Source: Syngnathus acus
Lineage: Eukaryota; Chordata; Actinopteri; Syngnathiformes; Syngnathidae
Reading direction: 5' to 3'
Assembly: GCF_901709675.1 (NCBI RefSeq)
Contig: NC_051101.1
Location: 6,220,501 to 6,284,500, forward strand
Length of the DNA: 64,000 nucleotides
Shown one piece after another: positions 40,401-54,300 of the stretch (the stretch's first letter is position 1; each line of letters opens with the position of its first letter). The notes beneath the pieces were generated by a model. That model worked only from the letters and a program-made list of their open reading frames with translations. It ran no database searches and had not been told where the DNA came from. Made by a program: the position numbers and the translations under genes.

Positions 40401-43400
40401 GCGAGTGAGGAGAGGAGAATTAAATAAATTAAAAAGCCAAGGAGGCAGCAGGAGGCACGTTACCTGACACATCAAAACTGAAAGACATGCTAAGTGGCCG
40501 AATTACTGCAACGAGAAATGCATGGCATGTGAGAGTCACTTTGATTAAGAGGTTATTTGAGGCAGTGTTATTTTCAGTAGTACACTTCTACTGTATGAAG
40601 AGAGAGATTCTGGACATTAGCATGCCTATTTTTGTGTTTCAAGTGCAGGACAAAACTTGGACTTTTGCAATTCAAAAGAAATTAGCAGTAATTTGTATAG
40701 CATTCAGGAGTATTACAGTTTACACTCACTATCTTTTAAGCGATATTGTTAGGAATGCAATTGCAGGTGATAGCAAATAGGAAGGTTTCAGTAGCATTAG
40801 CAAAGAGAAGAGCAGCGAAGGAAACCAACAACAGCATTGTTACATTTGAGACAAAACTCTTGATCAGTAGTCAGAATGAATTTGGACTTAGTAAGTAATT
40901 AGAACGGTTAGTATGTGAAAGATTCACGTCACATTAAGGATAAGTTTCGTACTGTATGTGTAAGTGATGCTTGACATCCAAGACAAAAGTAGAACTTGAT
41001 TAGGAAATGTTTCTGCCATGAGGAGTGGGATTTGCAGAGTAATTTGCAATATGAGATTATTGTGATTTTTTGCCAACAATAACAAATACTATACACAGAT
41101 ACACTCAGAATGTTTACTGTAACTAACAAAAGGAAATTGTATGCTTCGTGTTTTTACTCAAAATGGAACTCGGTTAAAAAAATAGTTGATGCTGGTGTAT
41201 TGATACAGAATCAAAAGAGATAATTGCGATATCGATATTTTGAAGTGTTGATAGTCTTACCCATCCGTCCCCTGCGAACCATATCTGGAGTCACAGGTCG
41301 AAGTTTCCGCTCAGATTTAATTCCCTCTAGGATCCTCTCATGCAGGGTTGGAGGAGGCTGAGTTGGTGGCTTTAGTTTACGTGCAGACACCTTCCAAACA
41401 ATGTCGCGATTAACAGAAAAACATTTATATTGGGATGCTTAAGAATGGACTACAAAAAACTAGTGTGATGTGAGAGATCGCCAAGATTGGCGCTTAATTT
41501 TTCTGTACATTAGTACTCATTGATTACAATTTCATAATTGTGATTAGCAGACGGAGGAATTTAGTTCCACTTACGGGGTTAAGGGGTGGTCTGGATCTAA
41601 TGAACTCCAGTATGGCTTCATGAGCACTCTTCTTAATTCTGGGCGGAATGTCTCCATTCACCTGAAACAACACACAAGCTTAAAGATGAATACAAATATT
41701 GAAATTAATTTTGAAAAGCAGTTGAAACAACAAACGTCATTGCAGTTCATTCGGTCAAGTGAGAATGTTATCATGCAAAACTTGGTAGAGGTGGTCTCTA
41801 TCCACTTGTCCGTGAACTCAGACGCTGTTCAGTTTACTTCAGCTCAAGTGGAACCAGTAGCCAGAAAAGATTAGCTCAGGTGACTGAACTGAAGTCACCA
41901 AGTATTTTGGATTAACAAATACAACAGTTTTACTTGTGAAGGCTTTCAAAATGTACTAAATGGTATCATACATGTCTACAAATGATAATAGTGCAACTAT
42001 TCTGCTTTTGAGGTAAATAAATAGAACAACAAAAAAAGCATTCCGCATTATATACAGTTCCATATTAGGCACTAACCATGACTTTGCGCAATTTGTAGCG
42101 TTTGGACCTGATATCATCCATGAGCATTTCGTAGGGAGTAAGCTGGTACTCAGTGGGCAGTGGGTTGTACTGACGCTCTTGCACCTTTTTTAGCTTGACT
42201 CCTTCTCGAAGGTCTCTCATCACCTGAACCCAGAATCGAGCCTGACAGGAGGTAAAGGACATTGGAAGCATGGAGGCACACATAAAAATATAGCACGAGC
42301 TTTTGAAATATAATTTGTTTGGTCATCTGGATAATGCTTTTGGGTAGTTAAATGTCATTGCTATAAATGAAATTACACGTAGATGATGATGGCAGGTCTT
42401 GGTTTGATTGGATTGATTTTTATGATGACACTTTACCATCTAGAATTGAGTTCAGGCATGTTCAGTTGATCAATTGTGATCAATGATAGTTTGTATGTTA
42501 CCCAATCAGCATTTTCTAAGTCATCCAGGTCTCTTTTGGGATCTTCAGTTGACTCTTCCATCTTACGAAGATTCTGTTAGAGAAAAGAGAAGGCTGAGTT
42601 AGTGAATTCTAAATTCCGATTCGACATTTAAGTTGTTCTCCACCTGGCTGACTGTTTCTAAGAACTATTATGTTTCGCAAGTAGTGAGAAGTGTTGAATT
42701 TAAAATAAAAGCTGCCCTATGATAACTGTCAAATTTCAGCAAGCCAAGAAAAAGAGTGTGTTAAGTGTTTTGTAATTCTTGATTCTTGAGGTATTTTTAT
42801 AAAATACACATGGGAACACACACACACACATGTACACGCAAGTGCACACACACACGCACACACACACACAAAAACAAACACAACAACGACAAAAAAAAAA
42901 CCTAAACATATCCCCTTTAATATTTCTTGTCCTCTGCTTCAATGTTGATTAGCTGCCTTTGTGCAAATGTCCGCAAGAGACATACACAGAGACAACAGAC
43001 ACTGCTTGGCATTAACGACTGGTAGTGGTTAGTGGAAAAAGACAACTCCCCTGTACAATGTCATAACACCGTCATTCAGACGAGGCAATGCTCTGTGGGG
43101 GAGGGAGACTCACAGCTGATCTCCCTCATTTGCAGAAGCACAGATGTATGCATACTGTGTATTACCTAACAAGTAATTCAGATCCTCTCAAATGTCATGT
43201 GAACAATGTGAACAAAATCACGCCAGCGTCCACGTGTGGTGGGTCGCTATGGGAAACAGTGGATATAAAAGGTCTACACATCTATGTTCGAATGCCAGCT
43301 TTTGTGGTGAATAAGATCAAGTGTTTCCAAACCTTTTTCCCCATGAATATGATTTCTAGCTTGTGCAACTCCAGCATATTTATATTGATGTTTTATACTG

Positions 43401-46400
43401 ACATATTGATCAATGTACATTGTCCTAATCGAATAAATGAATGAATGAAAGTGGAAGTATATCTAATTTATAATAATGTAATGTAATGAACAAGGCCATT
43501 GGAATAAACAATGTAATTATTTGCAGCTAAATAAAATAGAAGTACAGAAAATATTTATGATATAAGAGCTTAGTGACGTTCATTTGTTCTGTTTTCTTTT
43601 TTTCTTTTTTTTCTCTCGCCATTAATAAGAATCCTCTCTTCACTTCCTTTTTTTTTTTTAACTGTTATGTAACCGAATAAATTCCCTCTATTCATTCACA
43701 TGTACGTATTATGCACACTGAAAGGGCAGTTTTAGAAGCACAGAAGTGGACGAAACCCTGAGGTGGATTACACATGCACACATGCGCGCTGGCACCCTCA
43801 CTCATTCACTCACTCACTTGCTCACTCAGTACACAACAGGAAATGGCAATTTCAAACCATTGCTGCCCAAGAGGCAAAGTCTTCACGTGATGTTAATAGA
43901 TGAATAAACAGTAGAAAAACACGGTGTTGTTGTCATGGTAACATGCTAACAGTGATCGAGGGGAAATTTAAAATAAATTGAGGAAATAATTCCGTTGTCA
44001 ACCTCACTTTTGTTGCCCACAGTTCAAATTTCCAGTCTTATCAAGTAGAATAAATTCCAACAACAGATAAGTCGCATTTGTAGAATAATCTGAAATGACT
44101 TGTCATTGAATAAAATGGTGACAGAAATAATGTCATTGTAGATGGGAATAATCTATCAGTGTGTGAAAAAGTAAAAGTCAATATTTTATGAAAAAGAATG
44201 TAATTTTTTCCATCTATTAAAACTTGCATACAGCCATAACTTACATAAAATACTCAGTTCTTTTTTTTATGAAGTGACATCACAGAGCGCCAAATGATTC
44301 ATAATGCTGCCTGTCTGCACATTCGTTTTGGAAAGTCAGTGTGAGTCTGCAGTTTTGTCTGAGTGTCAGCATGGCAGATACTGTCATCTATGTAGGACAT
44401 GTTACCCTCATTGTCTTCATTGTGGCCCATTTCAGCCTGTCAGCTAGATGGGACGTCTTATCAGCACCACACTTCACTGCTACCTCGACTATTGGGAATC
44501 ACAATTTGGTACACTACTTTTTATTTAGTCATTTGTATTTACAATCGTTTATGGCCGCATCATAAGCATTTTGACATTTGTTGGTCAATCAAATATATTT
44601 AGAAACACTTTCCCCCATTCTTTAAAAAAAAGTTATTAATAGAAGACAACCCGTATTGCTGGGAATTCAACAAAGATCAACAGATTATAGCACCATTATT
44701 TTAACAGAGAGCAATGAAGAAAACATCCTCGCTCCTTGATGCTGCAGAGAGCCTTAATTGGGTCAAATTTAGTAAAAATATCCACTTTATTGTATTATCA
44801 TATTGAAACTAATTTAAAAATCAAAGAAATCAAAGCAAGAAGCTTCTTGTTTTACTGTACCGGATGCAGTGTACAAGAGGGTCTTGTTCCAAACCAAGTC
44901 AACAAACAGCAATTAGTGAATTAGATAAAGATGTATGACTAAGAGTATGCGATGTCATAACATGACTCATAAAGCATGTGCCATAATGAGCCCATTTATT
45001 TATTTATCCACAGGCATTACCACAGATGCCTTCAAGTATCAGCTGATGCTCTTGTCCACATTTCTGTGAGGCGCTGTCATTTGCATGCCTATTTTATGCG
45101 ACTCTTTAAGCCTTCTTCCATGCCATGGCTTTTAAATTAAACAGAATAGATATAATAAAATACAGTATATTACTCTCATCTAGATACTTCATTAGGTTCA
45201 TCCACATAATCTGAGAAGCTCCAATAATACATCACGTATAATTTAACAATCTGTTAACGACCATAATTGTTAGCTTGACATTTGTAAACCTTTTGTTTGA
45301 CAGGCATCAGTGTGACAATCCGCCCATTTTCTACTGCCTATCCTGTTCAAGGAAGCTATCCAAGCTGACTGAGCGAAAGGTAGACTGCACCCGAGACTGG
45401 CTGCTTAGTCAAGCTCATTTAAATTCACATCGACTCCATGCTGACTGAGCAACTACACGTCCTCAGGTGCTGTTGTCATACGGCAGCATTTACGCATGTG
45501 GAGTTTGTGAAAATAGAGCCCTTAGTTATGAAACCGTCACCATGTGCACTAGTAGCTTCATAATGCTTCCATTGTCCCGAGCACCCACGAGGCATGTACT
45601 GAAAGCCGACTACGCTAAATCTCCTGCCTCACTAAGTCTTTCAGAGAAAAAGTAAAGGTCAATGATAATCTGGAAAGGTTATTGTGAATGGGCGGGACTT
45701 TTCCACACCCATAACTATGATGGGGATAATAGAAATGACGACTCACCTCTTTGGCACTCTTGATCTTGTCCAAGAAAGTCCGTAATTCCCTCGTCTCTGT
45801 GTACAAAGCCCGACATACTGCTTGGTAGTGACTAGGGGCGTCCGACTGACTAGGTAGATGATCCATACACAGCTATATGAAAGAAAAAAAAAAAGTGTTA
45901 TTCTTGAAGTTTTCACACTCCAAATATAATAAGGATAGCAAGCAAATCTACGTACAGTACCTTGAGGATACCTCTATAGCCATGAACACTAGAAATATTG
46001 TCAGGGGCATCATCTGCCTCATCTTCTTCCTCAGTTGCCTCGTAACCTTCATCAGGGCAGACGTCACTTTCGGCTTCTGCTATGTTGGTCATCATGTCAA
46101 TCAGCTGCTCCAGTGGAGGACTGAGCTCCCTCTCTTCATTCTCTTTCAGTCCGTAGTCCAGAGCCTTATAGATCATGATGCCCAGAGACTCTATCATCTG
46201 CACACGCACATAGAACACCACATCTTATTAGAATCCTAACAGTAATTCTCTGTCCAGTGACCTTAACACTTTGTTTTGGTTAAACTGCTTTCTCAACGTG
46301 TCAGTCCATTTTGTTCAAACTGGACTATTTTTCAGCTGCATGATTGTCAACGGATTGCTACCCTCAATGCTATGGGCATATATTCATGAAAATAACCCCG

Positions 46401-49400
46401 CCTTCTACTGAGTCACATCACATGCACGTGGTCCAAATGCCACTGACTGGTATTAACTCTGAACTTCTATATTTCATTACAAAGACCTGCATACTGTATG
46501 TGTAATATAACAAAAATATTTTCTGAATATTTTCATAATTCTTTATAACAGTGTTTTATTTACCCCCTGAAATATTTGTTTATTCATTAATGGCAATATA
46601 GACACTTTTGATCTCAATTAATAATATTTCATGCTCAAAACTATGAAAATCCCATTCAAAAAGACTCAAGTAATGTTATATTACAAGAGTATAAAAAGCA
46701 TGGGTAGAGTCCACAGAACGCTAAAGGCACTTCTGCTGTTTATAGGAAAAATAATCTTCGCTAGAGCCTTTAATTGTCATTTTTATCCATATGCTTGAAA
46801 TACTTTGTTGCTCTCCGTTTGGACTGACTATTTGCAGTGTAAAAACCTAAATGTGGAACTAGAGAATCATGCTTGACAATGCCAGCAACCCCAAGACCTA
46901 GACAAGAGACGAAAGTGAGAAATCACGCAGGGAATTAATCTGCTTCCCTGAACACTGAGAAAAGAAAGAGAACTGGTATAAACAAGTGGTCAAAATCAGT
47001 GGGGGCAACAGTGGGACTGAGTGGGCCCGAGTTAGGTTGGATGGAAGTTACAAACCACATGCTCACTATCTATATCACGGTTTATATCACTATTTGGAGC
47101 AATCAGTGGTTTTACAGTGTATTGCTAGGTTGATGCCCACACATGTGCACAAGGAAAGCCAATTTGGACTTTTCAGAGATTTATTGAAAGCCAGGAGAAC
47201 AGTATAACACGTATCGTAATTGCTCGGGCATCATTTTTATTCCTTTGGACCACTTTTTTTAAAAAATGCATCTGAAATAAAGTTGTATTCTAACGGAAAA
47301 TATTGAAGTCATATTGTATTTAAGATAAATAACCTCCAACTCTGAGTGTAATTTTAAGGGGGTTTACAGATGACGACTAGTCAATCAAGCACACTACGCT
47401 CAACTTGAAAATCTCCATGAGTGCTTCCTAGGCTTCCAAGCAGCCAAGTGGAATAATGGAGTGAAGGAAAGACGGAGAAAAAAAAAATAGATAACTTGGT
47501 TAAGGATGAAGATATGGAAATTTGCAGCTGTTGCTGTGGCCATTATCACAAGCAAGGGTCACACCAAATTGATTTAAATTACAACATGTTTGTCACTAAG
47601 AAGTCAACTGAAAAGGCTGAATTACAGGTTGTTTGACAGGGAGCAATTATTTTGGCTTTTCTGCTTCTGTCCTGCAAAAGATCCCACAGCCTCATCTCAA
47701 CTGTTTATTTCGGCAGTGGATTTAGTTTAAAGCAAATCGTGATGAAAGAGAATAATATTGTATTAATTTAGCCGTCATTTCGAAGCACATTATCTTACTT
47801 TCACAGGAATCATATTAACTGATATTTGTAAATTTTATCTTATTTTCCTTTGTTGGTGGTGACCAAAGGAATTCAATCACAGTGACAGTGTAACTTTATG
47901 AGTAGACAGAAATCAATGAAAAACTTTATGACTTGTACACACGACATGACATGACATTCCACTACAGATGTTCGCTCGGTGAACTCGACAATTGTTTATT
48001 TGCTTCTTGGTCTTCTCTCCGGGTACTCGAGTGCCCTTCCACATCCCCAAAATATTATAATTATTTGAAATTCAAAATAATCCCCAACACATGCATATAT
48101 AATTTCTTTTCCCCAATCTTGTTTTAGATGAAAACAAAATATGCAATTGGTCTAGAAAGTCTCATTTCATTTAATCTGAGACTAATTTGGCAAACTGGCT
48201 AGTGAACAAATGTAGAAATGAAGTAAAATTTGTGGAATTGCCTCGAAGACAAGATAAAGAACATCATCTGACATTCACTACGTGAAGTGTTCACATTCTT
48301 TGAGACCATGTGCACACAATGTGCTGTTTTTCAATTTGGAGTTGTGTATATAATATGATTATAGATACAAATTAGAGTAACTTGAAAGTCACTCAGTGTC
48401 ATTAAAAAGATTATAAAAAAAAAAAGATTTAAATCTAAAGTTTTGTCTTGAAATACACATAGCTAAAAGTAGTTGGAAAGTGAAATCCATGTTTTGCGTC
48501 ACATTTTAGTTATCATTTTGCTTTTATTGAGAGTTCTGCCTGTAGCTACGATGTTTTCAAATAATTCAGACAACAGCAAGTCATGCTCATTTCCAGTAAC
48601 TAGAAAATAAAACAAGTGAGCCACTCACCTCTATCTGCGTACTTGGATTGTATTTTCCTGTAGGATAAAAAGAAAATGTGTCACATGTTAAGTACCAAAT
48701 AACTGAATAGAAAAACACGTGTTTGTCTGCACTTTGTGTGACATTTTAATTTGGTAATAGAGATTTTTACATAAATCTTTTTTTTCCCTGTAAACTATGT
48801 ACCTTGGCTTAATTAAGTTGGGGAAACTCTGCCTTAAAAATACCAATAATAAAACTGGTATGTAATACTACAATAGGTGTTTTTTTACTCCTTATTGCTT
48901 CTGGACACCTTGTCATAAAACAATTATTGATCCGTAGGGCCTTCGTTCCTAAATCACATGCTTTTTTCCATGTAAAGCCTCTGCTGCAATAAGCATTGTG
49001 ACCTGATATGAAGCGTCAGAACAAGCTGAAAAAAACTCATGATTCTTAACACATGATATGAGTGCACTTTGCATGCAAAGGAAAATGTGGGGGGAAAAAA
49101 CTGTGGAAATTCAACGAACACTTAATCCTACTGTAGTAATTTAAAAAAGACCACCACCAGATGGGAGAAGAGAGAATGCGCCTTTGTTTGTCATTGGTCA
49201 TTCTGATTTAAGCATGACACTTTTTTATTTAATTGTATGGCTGTACATTAACAGACAAGTTACATACGTGCATTTTTCTCACAAATGGCAGTGCATTTGG
49301 GATATCGCGGCTATATTGTAACATTTACGGGTATTAAACTATATGGCCACCTCAGCTTTGGTATTGAGCCGAGCTGCACGCCACTCCGTTGAGACCGAAT

Positions 49401-49752
49401 ATTTACCTTCACAGCTTTGTTTTTGCAATCTCACCGATCCGTCCTTTGCGATCTGAACGTCTCCCGGTCCTGATATTCTTCCAGTGCCCCCCGCCGACGT
49501 CAACTCGGCTGCATCGGAGCATCTCCTCCTCCTCCGCTGTTCCTTCATCAGCGACACACAGCATTGGTAACACACGGCCCAAGCCTGCTCTTCGTTAATG
49601 GGTTGGCTGTAAAGCCCGAGGATCTCCTCCAAAGACAGATCATCCGACCGCGGGTCCTCCATGGAAGTCATTGCGACGTGGTGCTGATGTTCATCGAGCT
49701 TGGTCGCAGCATCCGTCAGTCCTCCATCCAGACCGCCCCCATGCTCGGCCAT
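34453..49752 (-). CDS. spire1: Protein spire homolog 1 (actin nucleation factor)
   Basis: Exons: 49752-49407, 48657-48629, 46197-45961, 45872-45747, 42573-42502, 42241-42077, 41661-41575, 41390-41261, 38787-38737, 37675-37512, 37416-37323, 37207-37065, 36141-36004, 35765-35695, 35614-35587, 35329-35058 and 34708-34453. They total 2409 nt, or 802 aa (human 756). Spire nucleates unbranched actin filaments on vesicles together with formins FMN1/2, supporting vesicle transport and oocyte spindle positioning. Domains: KIND ([20 protein letters not shown] to [13 protein letters not shown]), then four WH2 actin-binding repeats at about residues 275-398 ([48 protein letters not shown]). The spire box follows ([19 protein letters not shown]), then the FYVE-like membrane zinc finger ([29 protein letters not shown]) and the terminal [11 protein letters not shown]. 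The match is closer to SPIRE1 than SPIRE2. The 51-nt exon at 38787-38737 may be alternatively used. Confidence 0.94.
36152..36255. repeat. Tandem duplication, about 52-bp unit, beside a spire1 exon
   Basis: Two direct copies share cacacagaaactcagcaatt and ctggcaac-tttagtgctgtca. They lie just upstream of the spire1 exon that starts at 36141, in its polypyrimidine and branch-point region on the - strand. Confidence 0.75.
38131..38231 (+). repeat. Interspersed fish repeat leading into a (GGAT)n tail
   Basis: Contains gcgattggatggtgaccagt, tcagagtgtacctcgcctct and an atgacccaaatatagaag junction. This is a repeat tail very common in teleost genomes, and it ends in ATGG units. Related, diverged copies lie at 39041-39168 and, antisense, at 23495, 45321 and 50421. 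Confidence 0.6.
38230..38327. repeat. (ATGG)n microsatellite
   Basis: About 24 uninterrupted ATGG/GGAT units in a spire1 intron. Confidence 0.95.
39041..39168 (+). repeat. Diverged copy of the interspersed fish repeat
   Basis: gattggcaagcagtccagga, tgcacccagcctgcccc and ttggataggctccaatgtga precede gatggatggatg. The order matches the repeat at 38131. Confidence 0.55.
40319..40361. repeat. (GT)n microsatellite
   Basis: Interrupted GT repeat in a spire1 intron. Confidence 0.9.
42817..42870. repeat. (CA)n microsatellite
   Basis: Interrupted CA repeat in a spire1 intron. Confidence 0.9.
45321..45425 (-). repeat. Diverged antisense copy of the interspersed fish repeat
   Basis: ccattttctactgcctatcc, ggaagctatccaagctgact and gcgaaaggtagactgcaccc read as the reverse complement of the repeat tail at 38131/39041. 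Confidence 0.5.
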
Positions 49753-50171
49753 CCTTTCATTCTCTCAGCGCTGGATGGAGGAGAACCGGTGGCGAGAGCA
49801 GGCCCGGCCCGATAGGCGACGCTAACCAGGAGGAGGCATTGATGCTCACTCACATCCTCCTTGGCAGCAGTCTGGAAGCGCTCAATAGCTTTTCCTCTAT
49901 TTGCCCGCTCAGGGCTCTGAAGCAGTCACGAGACACTGTGCGGCTGAAGCCAGCCACCTCTCATGGCTCAATGTGCATGTGTGTTACTTAATTCACTGCC
50001 TGGAAAGCTCAGGCTCTTATCACGTGACGTCTCCCCCTCTCACAGCCTTGCTTTATTGTTTTTCTCTAACTGTTGTGAATCATCAAAACTGTCCAACATT
50101 CAAAGTGCTATAGCGCATTGCTTCCCAACCTTTGTTGAACCAATTAATAACATGACAAAAAATCATAAAAA

Positions 50172-50273
50172 AGAAAATATCCTGAAATAATAATGTACTT
50201 AATCTGTGTGTAATAGAGTCTTGCACACAAATCTAAGAGAATATCCTGAAATAATAATGCACTTAATCTGTGA
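50172..50273. repeat. Direct repeat pair, 37 bp, 64 bp apart
   Basis: atatcctgaaataataatg and acttaatctgtg occur twice with the same spacing between them. Confidence 0.75.
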
Positions 50274-50420
50274 AAAATCCACTCTGGTTGAACACATTTT
50301 TATGGCAACAGGTGAATACACAGGTTAACTGTACCTTCTGCCATCTAGTGGAAGAGCATTAAATTATTTTGTTTATGAGTAATCGATGCCATGGACAGGT
50401 GAACAAAGACACATTTCAGC

Positions 50421-50490
50421 CGTTTCCGAGTCACGGGTGAGATGGAGCCTATCCCAGGTAATAAAAGGCGGGGCACAATCGATGGATTCA
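50421..50490 (-). repeat. Remnant of the interspersed fish repeat (antisense)
   Basis: gagatggagcctatcccagg followed by aaaaggcggggcacaatcga resembles the reverse of the repeat at 38131. Confidence 0.45.
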
Positions 50491-50880
50491 TAAAACAAAC
50501 AAACAAACAAACAAACAAACAATAAATGAAAGCAACTTACAAACTCCAAAAATTCTTCAAATATAGGTGATGAGCATTCATTGTATGCTCCCTTTGGTGT
50601 GGACGTGGGGGAAATGCAGAAAAGAGAATGCACGAAAAATCGGAACACAGAAGTCAATCTGGCCTGAATCTTGCCCGAATTTGGCCTGGTTTGTAAGGAA
50701 TGAGAGTTTTGCACTGCTGAGTCGAGACAAGATGGGTTTGAATGTGTGTGATCTTGGATTTTATTTTGTGCCGAGTTTACTTGTTTGATTGAATGATTTG
50801 TGTTGAAACAGTCTGATGTGCAAACAGTTAACACAAGCCTAACAGAAGACAACGTCATAAAAATATATTTGCATTGTTTT

Positions 50881-50886
50881 TTTATT
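50881..50886 (-). terminator. atp6v1c1: Candidate atp6v1c1 polyadenylation signal
   Basis: TTTATT on + (AATAAA on -), about 460 bp beyond the atp6v1c1 stop codon. Confidence 0.4.
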
Positions 50887-51342
50887 GGACTGTATGTTTG
50901 ACAATTTTCACATTTTGTGAACAGTGGTAGTCAATGAATTTCATCAGTAATGTTCAGATATTTTCTTCTTTAGTTTTATATACAAGACCACACTCGTGTT
51001 TTCGACACCCACAATCACACACAAATCTAATTTATGTAAAGACAATGAAGCAAACGTCTATACAGAAAAAATTATCAATACTCACAAGCACGTGTGGAAT
51101 AGAAATGTAACAAAGTGAGTACCCACCAATTCACAAGGTGCAGCTTCAAAACAAATGTAAACAAGTCTTTAAAAGTCTTTTTTAAAAAGGAATAGAAGCT
51201 TGTCTGTGTGTATTTCACCCATAAGGCATGCAGCACTTACATTCAAGTGTTCAGACATGGGAGCAAGTGAGATTTGTTCCATTAAGGAGAAAAAAAACAA
51301 CAACACATCAATCATCACCTTGTAGACCGAGTGGTGCGAGTC

Positions 51343-54300
51343 TTACACTTTGAACTCCAGAAGGTTGCAGTCAATCTTGTAATAGACGTATGGGTAATAT
51401 TCTTGCTGGCTCAAATTCAAACCTGGAATATCCATTGCTGACTGGGGAGGGGGGAAGAGAAAGTCAATTGCAAGCATAAAATGCATATAAAGTGCTGTCC
51501 ATACTGCAGTGGAGAATCGTTCTAGGATTGCACTGTCGGGGGATGCTTCGATGGGAGGGGAAATGTAGTTTGGATTTGAAATGTGTGTCAAACTTTGTAC
51601 GTCCAACAACCCAATCCAGGCCTCAGGGACAATTTCATAAAAATAGCAATTTGTCAAGTCAGAGGCTGGAAGTAGTCAGTGTAATTTTTGGGTGGCTTGT
51701 CCTATGCAAAATTCTTAGCAGCAATTGTCTATGTCCGATCACAAATCTGAATTATACAAACAATACTGAGTCACTGAAGATCCTCCTAACCTTTCCTGTT
51801 TAGTTTTTAGTGTCAGCATTGCATGAATGTCAAAACTGTAAGCTGTACTTACATCCATGATTGCTGCTGCACTGCTGTCCAGATGTTTGTATAGATCATT
51901 GAGCACCTCCCTTAGCTTCTTTGTTGTCTTCTTGTTTGGCTGAAGTAGCATGGCCTGGAAGTTTACTGGAAGACCATACCTGAAGGGACACCACATTTCC
52001 AACAGTTATGCCACAACAGCACACTACACTTCTCTGGAAAGTGATTGAAGAAGGGAATAAGATGCAAATGCTAGCAAGTAGTCCAATTTTAGTACCTTAG
52101 AACAGATTCCACAAAGACCCTCAGTGCTTTAATGTGGATCCAAGCAATGAAGGCTTCACTGAAGTTTACTTTCAGCCATCGAACGAGTGGTCCCTGCAGC
52201 ATACAAGTACAATTCAGGAACAGAAAGGCTATATCTTATTAAATCTAATTCTATGTTTTGTATTCCAATCAAGGAAGGAAACCCCAAATTTTGATGCAGT
52301 TACAGGTCCAAAACCTACTATGATAAACATTACTATTATTGCCACGCGGCTTAGCTCATAATAATCTCTTGGAACTTACAAATTGCTTCTTTTTATCTGT
52401 AGATAGCCGCGTCATCTCCTCTTTATCTGCCTTCATCTCCTCTTCATTGTACTGAAAGTCTCTCACTGAGAACCTGCATGCAGGATGTTAAGGTTGCATG
52501 AATGTAACGGAGTTAGATTTTTTTTTCCATCAGCTGAGTTCTTTGGATTTAGTTTTTTAAACAAACTGAATGAAATGATTCACTGACATTTTCATTTTCA
52601 TTTTCCTTGGCCTAGTTCTCCAAATAAATGTATCATGACTTTTCTCAACAGGATTGAACACCTTACTTGTTCTCTCTGGCTTTGTGTTTGAAGTCATCAA
52701 TGGCTTTCCGAAACAGAGTCACGCTGAACAATCCACTTTCATTGTCCTCAAACAAAAGACTGGAAGAAGGCCCATTATTATCAAGCAATAAAGAAAATAA
52801 TAGCAAATGTACATATAAATATATTTGAATTTCAAATTTTAATAGTACACTTCCAAGAAGCAAAAACACCAAATGAAATGAAACACTTAACAAGGGCATG
52901 TCTTGCAAAATTATATGATATTGCTCACTTTGACGATCGAGGCACCACCATCTCAGCAAGTGTTTCATAGGTTTTCTGCCAGTCAGCATAAGATGCTCTG
53001 AAAATGTAACCAAGCAGGTCATCCATTGCTATATTTTATAGGACTTGTTTGTGCCTGATCGAAGATTGATACTCACTTTGGAACAACAGCAAGCAAGGTG
53101 ATAAGGTACTCAGAGTCAAGAATAAAGTCTTCCTTCTTGACAATGTCAGCCAGGCTCCTTGTAAGCAGGCTCCCTCTAACGGCGGACAAGAGTATTACAA
53201 ACACAGCTTTCACCCAGTGAGGGAGATCAGTGGTGACAAAGCATTTCAGAGTTGTGCTGACTTTTAAAACAGCACTGACTTGGCCGCACAAAGTCATTGA
53301 TTCTTGGCGCTTGACCTATGAATAAGCATTAATGAAGTAGAAAATAACACCATTATGAGAGTATGTATTTTAGTATGTCAAGGACTGTGGTATGAAAGCT
53401 ACAGTGGACGCCATCCGATTTGTTTGGGGTCTTTTAAGAAAAACAGTTTTGCTCAATTTTCAGCCAAGTATCATCGTCTAAAGTATTTTAATAATTCCTG
53501 GCACTAGACAGGGTGGTACTGCTGACACCAGCAGAAAACATTTGGACATTTACAACTAAACAGAAAATATCCCAAAAAGTATTTCTGAGAAAGCTCACTA
53601 ACGCATTTTTCCTTTCAAGGTTCTGTAGGTTTCCTTTCAGGTTGTTATAAGCTGATGCTCGGGTCTTCAAATCGTGGTCAATCTGGGTAACTTGCTGTAA
53701 AATAAGAATCACAAAAAATGAACAGAGCCTATTTTAGAACACCTAACTTCAAAGGGCATGGTTATAGATTATCCCACCATGAACTGACCAAAATATTTGA
53801 CATATTTATTACATTTCAATGTAAGCCTCCTACCTTTGAGATAATTTCTGAAATGTTTTTAAGTGATTGCTTGATAGGGTACTTGGCCATGTCCCATTGA
53901 AATCGTGTGATGTAGGTAACAAGATCAACTGTGGGGAAAGAAATGTTTAAAAAGAAAGAGAAAGACTTGTTATTCATGAATGACATAACACATTATTCAC
54001 GCTGTCGGTATGATATACAATCACTTTTATTTTTGCTACTAGAACTGAATCATGTCAATTTACCTCCATTAGCCAGTAAATTCTCCTGCACTTTGTCTCG
54101 ACTGTCTTCCAACACATCTGCCATGTACTGGGCCACCTTCTTCACTACACTGTGAACAGTTGTGAGTCATCAAAACACCCATCAAAATCTTGCACAATTT
54201 TACAAAAAAAAAAGTTTCACACAATCCTGCTGAGAAAAAGGAATGACAAGATTGTCTACAACATGGGAGCCAATCAGAGTTCAAGATTTTTTACCGCAGT

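Larger units (their letters stand above)
49753..50880. other. spire1 5' flank and the spacer to atp6v1c1
   Basis: The 100 bp next to the spire1 start codon is GC-richer and probably 5'UTR or promoter. Further right lie a 37-bp direct repeat pair (50172 and 50236), an antisense interspersed-repeat remnant (50421-50490) and an (AAAC)n run at about 50493-50522. No gene is recognised. Confidence 0.45.

Noticed and set aside
49389-50190. Several + strand ORFs near the spire1 start
   Set aside because: They are antisense shadows of the GC-rich spire1 first exon and its 5' flank.
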